From contig CAZQJQ010000001.1 in NCBI GenBank assembly GCA_964593045.1, positions 1-64,000 on the forward strand: a stretch of 64,000 bases of DNA, in the 5' to 3' direction. The notes under the pieces are model-generated. The model saw only the letters and a list, made by a program, of their open reading frames with translations. It ran no database searches and was not told where the DNA came from. Made by a program: the position numbers and the translations under genes. The DNA comes from JAOAHC01 sp964593045. GTDB taxonomy: Bacteria; Bacillota; Clostridia; TANB77; CAG-465. Shown piece by piece: positions 8,585 to 16,751 of this stretch (position 1 is its first letter; each line of letters starts with the position of its first letter).

Positions 8585-9277
8585 ATGATTTATTCGGATG
8601 AAGTAAAAAAAATGTGTTATGTAAGAAAAGGAGCAAATCATGGACCTGCACCTATTCCTGAAGAGGGAAAATGGGTAAAGTCAAAAGAAGTTACAGATAT
8701 TTCAGGACTTACTCATGGTATAGGTTGGTGTGCACCACAACAAGGAGCTTGTAAATTAACTTTAAATATAAAGGAAGGAATAATTCAAGAAGCATTAGTA
8801 GAAACAATTGGATGTTCAGGTATGACACATTCTGCTGCTATGGCATCAGAAATATTACCTGGGAAAACAATACTTGAAGCACTTAATACAGATTTAGTTT
8901 GTGATGCTATAAACACAGCAATGAGAGAGTTATTTTTACAAATAGTTTATGGTAGAAGTCAATCTGCCTTTTCTGAGGGAGGACTACCTATTGGTGCTGG
9001 ACTTGAAGATTTGGGAAAAGGACTTAGAAGTCAGATAGGTACTTGCTATAGTACGGTATCAAAAGGACCTAGATATCTAGAGTTAGCTGAAGGATATATA
9101 ACTGAGATTGGTTTAGATGAAAATGATGAAATAATTGGATATAAGTTTGTAAACTTAGGAAAAATGATGGAAAATATTAAAAAAGGAATTGAACCAATGG
9201 AAGCTATTGAAAAAGCAAGTGGAAAATACGGAAGAATAGATGAAGCTAAAAAGATAATAGATCCAAGGCATGAATAG
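8585..9277 (+). CDS. NifU-like iron-sulfur cluster scaffold protein
   Basis: 230 residues. The central part (about 40-120) resembles the NifU/IscU fold: WCAPQQGACKLTL, then ETIGCSGMTHSAAMASEIL, where the conserved Cys sits in a GCSG turn, and a later Cys in IGTCYSTVSKGPRYLE. IscU-type scaffolds assemble Fe-S clusters on three Cys; here the Cys spacing is unlike classical IscU, so a scaffold role is an inference from fold. ATG 8585 follows GGGAGG. The gene is 12 bases upstream of the GGGtGRT gene and clearly forms a pair with it. It is not linked here to iscS, sufBCD or other Fe-S genes. Confidence 0.75.
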   Translation: MIYSDEVKKMCYVRKGANHGPAPIPEEGKWVKSKEVTDISGLTHGIGWCAPQQGACKLTLNIKEGIIQEALVETIGCSGMTHSAAMASEILPGKTILEALNTDLVCDAINTAMRELFLQIVYGRSQSAFSEGGLPIGAGLEDLGKGLRSQIGTCYSTVSKGPRYLELAEGYITEIGLDENDEIIGYKFVNLGKMMENIKKGIEPMEAIEKASGKYGRIDEAKKIIDPRHE

Positions 9278-9289
9278 GAGGAATATGAA

Positions 9290-10291
9290 ATGGCATTATT
9301 TGAAAGTTATGAAAGAAGAATAGAACAAATAAATAAAACATTAAATAAATATGGAATTTCTTCAGTAGAAGAAGCAAAAAAAATATGTGATGATAAGGGA
9401 ATCGATGTATATAACATAGTTAAATCAATACAGCCAATATGTTTTGAGAATGCATGCTATGCATATATAGTTGGAGCAGCAATTGCAATAAAAAAAGGAG
9501 AAATAAAAGCTGATAAGGCAGCAGAGGCAATAGGAGAAGGATTACAATCGTTTTGTATTCCAGGGTCAGTTGCAGATGATAGAAAAGTTGGACTTGGACA
9601 TGGAAACTTAGCAGCTATGTTACTTAGAGAAGAAACCGAGTGTTTTGCGTTTTTAGCAGGGCATGAATCATTTGCTGCAGCAGAAGGAGCAATAGGTATT
9701 GCAAAATCAGCAAATAAAGTAAGAAAAACTCCATTAAGAGTAATACTTAATGGACTTGGTAAAGATGCTGCACAAATAATATCAAGAATTAATGGATTTA
9801 CATATGTTAGAACAGAATTTGATTATTATACAAGTGAACTTAAAATTGTAAGTGAAACACCATATTCAAAAGGTGAAAGAGCTGATGTAAGATGTTATGG
9901 AGCTGATGATGTAAGAGAAGGTGTTGCAATAATGCATAAAGAGAAAGTAGATGTATCTATTACAGGTAATTCTACAAATCCTACTAGATTTCAACATCCA
10001 GTTGCTGGTACATATAAAAAAGAATGTGTAGAACAAGGTAAAAAATATTTTTCAGTTGCATCAGGCGGTGGAACAGGAAGAACTTTACATCCTGATAATA
10101 TGGCTGCAGGTCCTGCTTCATATGGAATGACTGATACAATGGGAAGAATGCATTCAGATGCACAATTTGCTGGTTCTTCATCAGTACCTGCTCATGTTGA
10201 AATGATGGGACTTATTGGAATGGGTAATAATCCAATGGTTGGAGCAACTGTTGCAGTGGCAGTGGCAATAGAAGAAGCATCAAAAAATTAA
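9290..10291 (+). CDS. GGGtGRT-family protein (uncharacterised, Fe-S-associated)
   Basis: 333 residues. It carries the signature that names the family, SVASGGGTGRTLHPDNMAAG (about residues 256-275), followed by a Gly/Met-rich C-terminus (GMGNNPMVGATVAVAVAIEE). Conserved residues include the N-terminal IQPICFENACYAY and the SVADDRKVGLGHGN stretch. The biochemical role is unknown. Its consistent partner, the NifU-like protein just upstream, suggests a link to Fe-S chemistry. ATG 9290 follows TAGGAGG. A terminator follows at 10316. Confidence 0.85.
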   Translation: MALFESYERRIEQINKTLNKYGISSVEEAKKICDDKGIDVYNIVKSIQPICFENACYAYIVGAAIAIKKGEIKADKAAEAIGEGLQSFCIPGSVADDRKVGLGHGNLAAMLLREETECFAFLAGHESFAAAEGAIGIAKSANKVRKTPLRVILNGLGKDAAQIISRINGFTYVRTEFDYYTSELKIVSETPYSKGERADVRCYGADDVREGVAIMHKEKVDVSITGNSTNPTRFQHPVAGTYKKECVEQGKKYFSVASGGGTGRTLHPDNMAAGPASYGMTDTMGRMHSDAQFAGSSSVPAHVEMMGLIGMGNNPMVGATVAVAVAIEEASKN

Positions 10292-10315
10292 AAAAATAAA
10301 GATATAAAAAAGGTA

Positions 10316-10351
10316 AAGAGGCATATACAATTTGTATACGCCCCTTTTTTT
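10316..10351. terminator. Terminator between the GGGtGRT gene and the Cys-rich micro-ORF
   Basis: GGCATATACAA (10320-10330) pairs with TTGTATACGCC (10332-10342; one mismatch), followed by CCTTTTTTT on +. Convergent genes flank it, and the TAA of the minus-strand micro-ORF overlaps its T run. Confidence 0.7.
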
Positions 10352-10511
10352 AGCAACAACAGTTACTAGAACTATCACTGCCATTACAAGTGCACATTAA
10401 GAATAGTAGTACTATTATAAGTACAATAATCCAACAACAATTACCAGAGAAAATATTTCCTAAGCAACTACAAATTGAGCTTGAATTGTTATTACAGCAA
10501 TCATTATTCAT
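10350..10511 (-). CDS. Cysteine-rich small membrane peptide (53 residues)
   Basis: 53 residues with 11 Cys, at positions 5, 6, 14, 16, 25, 26, 40, 42, 51, 52 and 53. They flank a single hydrophobic helix (about 27-39, WIIVLIIVLLFLM). The ends are Asn/Ser rich and it finishes in CCC. ATG 10511 follows a strong AAGGAGG at the right spacing, which together with the amphipathic design supports a real gene. It starts 15 bases after the stop of the peroxiredoxin locus on the same strand, so the two are probably co-transcribed. That hints at thiol or metal chemistry, but this is only context. No known family is recognised. Confidence 0.65.
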   Translation of the reverse strand: MNNDCCNNNSSSICSCLGNIFSGNCCWIIVLIIVLLFLMCTCNGSDSSSNCCC

Positions 10512-10525
10512 AATAAAACCTCCTT

Positions 10526-11318
10526 CTAGTTATTAAAATATCTTTGAGAGTTATATGTAAACATATTATTAAAATCATTAGTAATATTTGAAATGTTATT
10601 TGCCATTATATTTTGATATTCTCCTTTGAAACATAGATACCAATCCATACAATTATATCCCATAGGATTTTGTACTCTTTCTAGTAATTCATCAAATGTT
10701 TTTGGAGAAGGTACAATAACTGGTTGACCAGGCAACCAATTTGCAGGTGTTGCAACACCATCTTTATCAGTTGTTTGAAGTGCCAAAACAAGTCTTAATA
10801 TTTCTCCAATATTTCTACCGTTAGTTAAAGGATATTGTAGAATAGCACGTATTTTTTGTTCAGGGTCTATTATGTATACATTTCTTATTGTTTCAGTATT
10901 GTTTACGTTTGGTGCTATCATACCATACATTTTAGATATTTTCATATCTCTATCTGCAACTATAGGAAAAGGAATTTGAATTCCTGTATTTTGGTATATG
11001 TTATATACCCAAGCAAGATGTGATGCATTACTATCAATTGAAAGTCCTAAAAGTGAAGTGTTTATTTTTGCAAACTCAGAGTTATATTTTGCAAAAGATA
11101 AAAATTCAGTAGTGCAGACCGGTGTAAAATCTCCGAGGATGCGAAAAAAATACTAACCATTTACCTGCATAGTCACTAATACTTATATTACCAAAAGTAC
11201 TAGTAGCATTAAATTGCGGAGCAGTATCTCCTAATTTTACACATCCATAAGCGTTATTATCATTAGTTACGTTTAATATTTCATTATTGCAATTCATCAT
11301 ATGACAATCTCTTTCCAT
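10526..11318 (-). pseudogene. Peroxiredoxin (Prx6/AhpC-TSA type), broken by one base insertion
   Basis: Two frames together make a full peroxiredoxin of about 264 residues. The first part (ATG 11318, after AAGGAGG) runs through KLGDTAPQFNATSTFG to GKWLVFFSHP, then reads out of frame to a stop at 11106. Dropping one base near 11135 restores GDFTPVCTTEFLSFAK, the peroxidatic-Cys motif, and continues in frame to the stop at 10526. The restored part includes LSIDSNASHLAW, FPIVADRDMKIS, the resolving region and a C-terminal CMDWYLCFKGE. A working enzyme would reduce H2O2 and alkyl hydroperoxides. Everything outside the single indel looks functional, so an assembly error or a very recent mutation is equally possible. 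Confidence 0.8.
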
Positions 11319-11442
11319 AAAAAAATACCTCCTTGCGATATATTATGTATATAATTTTAAAGTGTTACATGAATAAATTATATTAATAAATTAGTATTTT
11401 CTAAATATATTATAAAATAATTAGAAAATTTTACAATAAATA

Positions 11443-11471
11443 TTGCAAAAAGTTTTATTCACTAGTATAAT
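11443..11471 (+). promoter_or_regulatory. SigA-type promoter of the IleRS-like gene
   Basis: TTGCAA at 11443-11448, 17-base spacer, TATAAT at 11466-11471. The predicted start point (about 11478) makes ATG 11479 unlikely and supports ATG 11503. Confidence 0.7.
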
Positions 11472-11502
11472 TTAATAAATGTTAGTGAACGAAGGTGAAT
11501 AT

Positions 11503-14196
11503 ATGAAAACAAAGGAAACTGAAAAGAAAAAAGAAAAAAAAGAAAAATATGAAGATACATTGAATCTTCCTAAGAAACAACTATATTTAAATAATGATAA
11601 AAAACTTATGACAGATTTTTTCATAAAAAAACTAACTGATGCAGATCAATATCAATTCTATTTGGAAAAGAATAAAAAATCAGAACTTAATGCATATATT
11701 TCAAAATTACCTGTTCATATAAACATTGATTCAAATAGTTCACTTATACTGGAAAATATAATAAAAGATACAATAACTAGATATATGTTAATAAAAGGTT
11801 ATAAAGTTGATAATGATATTATTTTCTCATATATTGCAGGAAGTAGTGATGAGAGATATAAGATGTTATACGAAATAATGAAAAAAGAAGTAGACAATAT
11901 AGCAAAGTCTGGTAATATAATAAGTGGAAAAACAAAAATAAATACTACCTATGATAAAGAATATATATATAGGATGTATGATAGATTTTTAGAATTGTAT
12001 AAAGTGGGGAAAATCGTTAATAAAAAAGTACCTACGAAAGTATGTGTAAGATGTAATGAAGAAATGGCAATAAGTACAAAACAAAGTATACCTGTTTATA
12101 AAATTATATATAAAATAGCAGAAGATAATGACTATTTATTTAGTACATATAGTAATTTAGCTCATACATATGTAGTAGTATCTACAAAAGCTCCTTGGAC
12201 TTTAGTAAATTCAGAATATATAGCGTTTCAAAAAGATCAAAAATATAGTTTAGTAGAGTTTAGTTTAGTACCAAATATTAAAACCCATTATGTTATAATG
12301 AGTAGTTTGGTAAAAGAATATATGGATAAGTCATTTATAAAAGAATATAAAGTTTTAAGAGAGTATGATTCAAATGATTTTAAAAATATAGTTTTGAAAA
12401 ATTCTTTAGATTATACTAAAAAGGTAAAATGTATACTTACATCTCAAAAGTTAAAAGATATAAAGACAAGTGCTATAACTGTAAATCCAGCGCATAGCAT
12501 GCTTGAATATATAATATATAAAGAAAATGGACTAAATAATATAAGAAACTGTATAGAAAAAGATGGTAAAATATGTAATTATATAAACACATATAGATAT
12601 AAAGATTATCAAGAAGTAAATAATGAAATAGTTAAATATCTATATTATGGCGATTATATAATATATAAAGAATATGAAGATGTGCAAGTTACAAAATGTA
12701 AAAAATGTCATAATATACAAGTATATAGATATCTTACATCATGGTATATGAAACAAAATAGTAATGAAGATGAAGTAAATAATATGATTGAAACTAAATA
12801 TAGAAGTCATACTAAATTTAAAAGAAATAATAAAAAATTACTTAAAATATCAAGTCAAAATCAACATGGAGTTATAGTACCAGCACTTGAATGTGGAGCA
12901 TGTGGAGAAAAAATAACAAATGATGCTGTAGTAGATTGGTTTAAAAAAAATGTTATAGAAGAGGAATTTAAAAATAGGAATAAAATATTTCCTGAAGAAC
13001 AACTTGGTAGCAATAATCTATGTAAATGTGAAAGTGATCTGTATTTTTTTGAGGAAGGTTCTTTAAACTATAATTTTGAATTGTTATGTTCTGATGTCTT
13101 AAAAGAAAATTCAAAAAACATATTAGTAACCAATATAGATACATTAAATAGAGCTTTGAATATTTGTTACTACAGCGTTGAATTTCTAGAGAAAATGTCA
13201 AAAATAGATGAAATGTATATTTGTGGAATAGTAGATAAGGATATAAAAAAACTTGCTGATTTTGATACAATTGGATCGCTAAATGTAGGGCTTGATATAT
13301 ATGATGTTATATACAAGTATAATTCAGATATATTAAGGCTTTGGGCAATACATAAAGCAAATGTTTTAAATCTAAAAATAGATGATATAAAAATAAAAGA
13401 AGAACAATTAATGTATGATGTTTTAAGAAGGACAATGAACTATATTACATCAAATTTATATGACTTTAATTCTAAACATCATTATATAGAAATTACAGAA
13501 AGATATGATCAAGATAAATATATTTACATGTGTATATTACAGCTATATAAAGAGTTGGAAGAATTATTTACAAAGTTTGATTTCTATAAAGCATATATGA
13601 AAATAAGGAAATTCTGTAAAAAAAAGTTGTGCCGAGAATATTTTAATAGTATAAAATATAATCTATATGTTTTAAACGAAAATGATAAAAGGAGAAGAGC
13701 AACTCAGTCTACATTACTTGATATTTTAAAACTATTTAATTTATACTTAAATCCACTTATTCCGCTTATATTTATAGAATATTTAAACACAAAGCAAAAG
13801 GATTTGGATAAAATAACAGATTTTGATTTTAAAGATTATGATTTTAAAGAAGAGTATCATAAATGGGATAAAATATATGAATTTAAAAGAAAATTAAATA
13901 AAAAAATAAATAAAGCAATAGAAGCTAAAACTGTAGAAAATACATTCCAAATTTGTCTTAAAATAGAAGGAAATCAAAAATTAGTTGATTTTCTAAGTGA
14001 GAATAAAGAAGATTTTCTAAGAACACTTAATATTTCTGAATTAGAATTAGAACTTTCTGAAAAACAAAAAATAACTATATCTAAATCAAGAGGAACTCTG
14101 TGCATAAGATGTCATAATTATAAAAATGATGTAGGAATGCATAAAAAATATGTTGATATATGTGTAAATTGTGCAGAAATATTAGAAAATAAATAA
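11503..14196 (+). CDS. Isoleucyl-tRNA synthetase-like protein lacking HIGH and KMSKS motifs
   Basis: 897 residues from ATG 11503 (GAAGGTGA just upstream). The whole length follows the IleRS plan. Residues 85-100 (NIIKDTITRYMLIKGY) match the helix after HIGH. Residues 165-184 end in CVRC like the first zinc ribbon. STKAPWTLVNSEYIAF and INPAHSMLEY-like segments match CP1 editing motifs. YNSDILRLW and SNLYDF match the region after KMSKS and the start of the anticodon-binding domain. The last 32 residues carry CIRC...CVNC, the IleRS C-terminal zinc site. But the HIGH site reads PVHINIDSNS and the KMSKS region reads KKLADFDTIGSLN, so amino-acid activation is very unlikely. An uninterrupted frame of this length implies selection. 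Possible roles are a tRNA-binding regulator, a trans-editing factor or a decoy; none is shown. Confidence 0.8.
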   Translation: MKTKETEKKKEKKEKYEDTLNLPKKQLYLNNDKKLMTDFFIKKLTDADQYQFYLEKNKKSELNAYISKLPVHINIDSNSSLILENIIKDTITRYMLIKGYKVDNDIIFSYIAGSSDERYKMLYEIMKKEVDNIAKSGNIISGKTKINTTYDKEYIYRMYDRFLELYKVGKIVNKKVPTKVCVRCNEEMAISTKQSIPVYKIIYKIAEDNDYLFSTYSNLAHTYVVVSTKAPWTLVNSEYIAFQKDQKYSLVEFSLVPNIKTHYVIMSSLVKEYMDKSFIKEYKVLREYDSNDFKNIVLKNSLDYTKKVKCILTSQKLKDIKTSAITVNPAHSMLEYIIYKENGLNNIRNCIEKDGKICNYINTYRYKDYQEVNNEIVKYLYYGDYIIYKEYEDVQVTKCKKCHNIQVYRYLTSWYMKQNSNEDEVNNMIETKYRSHTKFKRNNKKLLKISSQNQHGVIVPALECGACGEKITNDAVVDWFKKNVIEEEFKNRNKIFPEEQLGSNNLCKCESDLYFFEEGSLNYNFELLCSDVLKENSKNILVTNIDTLNRALNICYYSVEFLEKMSKIDEMYICGIVDKDIKKLADFDTIGSLNVGLDIYDVIYKYNSDILRLWAIHKANVLNLKIDDIKIKEEQLMYDVLRRTMNYITSNLYDFNSKHHYIEITERYDQDKYIYMCILQLYKELEELFTKFDFYKAYMKIRKFCKKKLCREYFNSIKYNLYVLNENDKRRRATQSTLLDILKLFNLYLNPLIPLIFIEYLNTKQKDLDKITDFDFKDYDFKEEYHKWDKIYEFKRKLNKKINKAIEAKTVENTFQICLKIEGNQKLVDFLSENKEDFLRTLNISELELELSEKQKITISKSRGTLCIRCHNYKNDVGMHKKYVDICVNCAEILENK

Positions 14197-14200
14197 AAGA

Positions 14201-14229
14201 AAGCTGGCATTATAGTGCTAGTTTTTTTT
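14201..14229 (+). terminator. Terminator after the IleRS-like gene
   Basis: AAGCTGGCA pairs with TGCTAGTTT (G-U pairs allowed), followed by a run of T ending at 14229. Confidence 0.7.
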
Positions 14230-14381
14230 GACTTTTTGTGAAAACTTAAAATCGTATGAAAACTATAATTATAGTATTTGAAGATGTAAAAAAAAGAGTT
14301 CGTATATAAAAAAAGACTTTTGGTATACTGAAATGTCTAGTACAAAAATTATGATGTATAATTAGTTCATAAGGTGATACT

Positions 14382-15032
14382 ATGGTAGAAAAAATAAGTA
14401 ATTACATAGTAGATAATGTACTATATAAAAACGAAGAAGTAGACACAAATACCAAAGAAGTAATGTTATTTGGAGTAACAAGAATTGTAGAAGATATCCC
14501 TAAATATTTATTAATAACAGTAATATGTGCATTGCTTGGAATATTAAAAGAAGCAGGAATAGTCCTAGTTGTAACAGTTTTATATAAGACATTTGTAGGG
14601 GGAGCACATGCACGAACAAATTTTGGTTGCTTTATATCTTCACTTATGTTTTTCATATTACCTGTATTAATATCAAAATATGTAAGTATACCAAATGATT
14701 TAAATAATATTTTATATATTTTAGTTTATATATTCTCATTATATGTAGTAGTAAAAATCGCACCAGCAGATACAGAAGAAATACCAATATTGAACAAAGC
14801 AAAAAAAAGACAATTAAAAATCTTTGGCTTTGTTTTTCTTTGCTTAATATATATTGTCACTTTATTTTTTATACAAGGACAAGTATATAAAAATATTATA
14901 GTACTAACATTGTTTATAATAGACTTAATGGCAACAAAACCAATATACAAATTTTACAGATGTAAGTATAGTTATGAATCAGATGAGTTTAAAGAGTACT
15001 ATAAAAAAAATTATGGTATGGATAAGGGTTGA
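14382..15032 (+). CDS. agrB: AgrB-type pro-peptide processing membrane protease
   Basis: 216 residues with about five hydrophobic segments. The catalytic pair typical of AgrB is in place: His76 in FVGGAHARTNFGC and Cys83 seven residues later, as in Staphylococcus AgrB. AgrB cuts AgrD at its C-terminal side, forms the thiolactone and helps export the cyclic peptide. ATG 14382 is preceded by AAGGTGAT. It is followed 141 bases later by agrD on the same strand, and the sensor and regulator genes converge on the pair from the other strand, so this is a complete agr-like locus. Confidence 0.92.
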   Translation: MVEKISNYIVDNVLYKNEEVDTNTKEVMLFGVTRIVEDIPKYLLITVICALLGILKEAGIVLVVTVLYKTFVGGAHARTNFGCFISSLMFFILPVLISKYVSIPNDLNNILYILVYIFSLYVVVKIAPADTEEIPILNKAKKRQLKIFGFVFLCLIYIVTLFFIQGQVYKNIIVLTLFIIDLMATKPIYKFYRCKYSYESDEFKEYYKKNYGMDKG

Positions 15033-15173
15033 ACCTAGGTAACTCTTAATCATATATATATTGTTATACATTTATTTAATTGAATAAAATTTAATTTAAA
15101 TATATTTACCAAGATAGTATAAATTAAATAATTATTGAATAAATTGTATAACAAAAAAGAAGGAGGGGTATTT

Positions 15174-15287
15174 ATGAAAAAATTAATGAAAAAAATGGTG
15201 GAATTTTATGCAAAGAACTCAACAAATAGTTGCCTTTTATTTTTATTTCACCAACCAAAGGCACCTAGGAGTTTAATACAAAAATAA
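15174..15287 (+). CDS. agrD: AgrD-like cyclic autoinducer pro-peptide
   Basis: 37 residues from ATG 15174, preceded by a strong AAGGAGGGG. It has the usual three parts: a basic amphipathic leader (MKKLMKKMVEFYAK), a core with one Cys (NSTNSCLLFLF, Cys20) and the acceptor-side recognition segment HQPKAPRSL that AgrB needs. By analogy with clostridial AgrD (CLWFT followed by HQP in C. perfringens) the mature signal would be a thiolactone between Cys20 and the residue just before HQP, giving a ring of about six very hydrophobic residues. The ring limits are inferred. Confidence 0.85.
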   Translation: MKKLMKKMVEFYAKNSTNSCLLFLFHQPKAPRSLIQK

Positions 15288-15323
15288 CTTTAAGGTTACT
15301 AATTTTAAAATACAATTCGTCCA

Positions 15324-15352
15324 AAAAGGCAGTAGTTTCTACTGCCTTTTAA
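15324..15352. terminator. Terminator between agrD and agrC
   Basis: A perfect 12-bp inverted repeat (AAAAGGCAGTAG at 15324-15335 with CTACTGCCTTTT at 15339-15350) and a 3-base loop. It can act on both strands, A-rich before and T-rich after. Confidence 0.85.
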
Positions 15353-15380
15353 ATATATATAAAACATGGATCGTTATTAA

Positions 15381-16730
15381 TTAAAAACAATGGATTTCAT
15401 CTATTCTTTTTTCAATTATTATATTCTGAACAAATTTATTTTTTTCTATAGTAGCATAAATTTGAGAATTATCAGTTTTGTTTATTAGCTTTTTAACTTC
15501 CCAAAGGCCAAGTCCAGATTTTACTTCTTTAGTAGAAAAACCTTTTGAATAAATATTTTCTATATCAATTTTTATAGTTGTATCATATGTATTAACTATG
15601 CGAATAATATCTGCATCTTTTCTATTATCATATTTAATTTCAAGTCTAATATATTTTCCATTCTTAAGTTTTGAGGTAGCTTCTATGGCATTATCTAGTA
15701 ATATTCCTAAAATTCTAGATAAGTCTGGCATACAGAAACTAATACTTTTTATATCTGATATTATATCAAATTCAAATTTTATATCCTTATCAGTAGCAGT
15801 AAAGTATTTTGCACCAACTATGCCATATATGGCAGGTTCATTAAATATTTCGGGAGATATAACAGAAAGAGAATTTAAATTATTACATTCTGCTATTAAT
15901 TTTGAAATATGTTCTTGCATTTTATCATATTGTTTTGTTGATAAATATCCATTTAATGCTTGCATAATATTATTATAGTCATGCTTTAAAATTCTTACCC
16001 CATCAACCATATTTACCATTGTTTTGTTATGTAGTTCTGATATTTTTAAATCTTTTAATGCTCTTTCTCTATCTGCTGATTTTTTAATAAATATTGCTAC
16101 AAATACACATATTATAACCATTTGTATTGAATTCATTATTAGAAAACTAATTGAGTAATCATATTTATTTAAAATGAATATTATTACTTGTGGCAGTATA
16201 CATGAAATAGCAATTATGCAACACGCTTGTACTTGTGAAAAATTAATATTATTAATAAATATTTTTATATTTTGCTTTTTTATAATCATAAACTTTACTA
16301 GTATAACAAAGCTTATCAATAATAAACAGCTAGTTAAAATGATAAATAATGATATTTGCTTAGATTGTAAAAATTCATATGAATTTGAGTTTAATAATAT
16401 CATAAAAATATAGACAGAAATTATTTCAAAAATTGCTCCTGCTATATATGTAATTAGAGAAACGAAAACTGATTTATGAATATCCATTTTTAATATGAAT
16501 TTTAATAATAATGTAGATTCTATAATTGCTATTAGTAAATTAACAGGGAAAAATTGTTTCAATAGTGATAATGTAATGATGATTGTGATTATCATAATTA
16601 TAAATACTATAATTATATCTTTAAATCTATATACATTATTTTGAATTAATTTTGTGACAGTTATAAAAAAATATGAAAAAGTTAAGGACTGTATTAATAC
16701 AGCTAAAATATTAAAAATTATATCTAACAT
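15381..16730 (-). CDS. agrC: AgrC-like peptide-sensing histidine kinase (GHKL type)
   Basis: 449 residues. The N-terminal half has six or seven hydrophobic segments (to about residue 215), the sensor form of the AgrC/ComD family. The kinase part has the phospho-acceptor His in ILKHDYNNIMQALNGYL and GHKL ATP-site motifs ILLDNAIEAT and SGLGLWEVKKL. It should detect the AgrD-derived peptide outside the cell and pass phosphate to the LytTR regulator encoded 21 bases upstream. I chose ATG 16730 over the in-frame start at 16745 because AAAGGAG sits between them at proper distance. Confidence 0.9.
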   Translation of the reverse strand: MLDIIFNILAVLIQSLTFSYFFITVTKLIQNNVYRFKDIIIVFIIMIITIIITLSLLKQFFPVNLLIAIIESTLLLKFILKMDIHKSVFVSLITYIAGAIFEIISVYIFMILLNSNSYEFLQSKQISLFIILTSCLLLISFVILVKFMIIKKQNIKIFINNINFSQVQACCIIAISCILPQVIIFILNKYDYSISFLIMNSIQMVIICVFVAIFIKKSADRERALKDLKISELHNKTMVNMVDGVRILKHDYNNIMQALNGYLSTKQYDKMQEHISKLIAECNNLNSLSVISPEIFNEPAIYGIVGAKYFTATDKDIKFEFDIISDIKSISFCMPDLSRILGILLDNAIEATSKLKNGKYIRLEIKYDNRKDADIIRIVNTYDTTIKIDIENIYSKGFSTKEVKSGLGLWEVKKLINKTDNSQIYATIEKNKFVQNIIIEKRIDEIHCF

Positions 16731-16751
16731 ATAGGCTCCTTTCATTATTTG

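Noticed and set aside
11479..11502. ATG 11479 as start of the IleRS-like gene
   Set aside because: It coincides with the predicted transcript start and has no ribosome site; ATG 11503 has GAAGGTGA.
14230..14381. AgrA binding repeats upstream of agrB
   Set aside because: No convincing pair of 9-base direct repeats with LytTR spacing was found; only a -10-like TATAAT at 14357.
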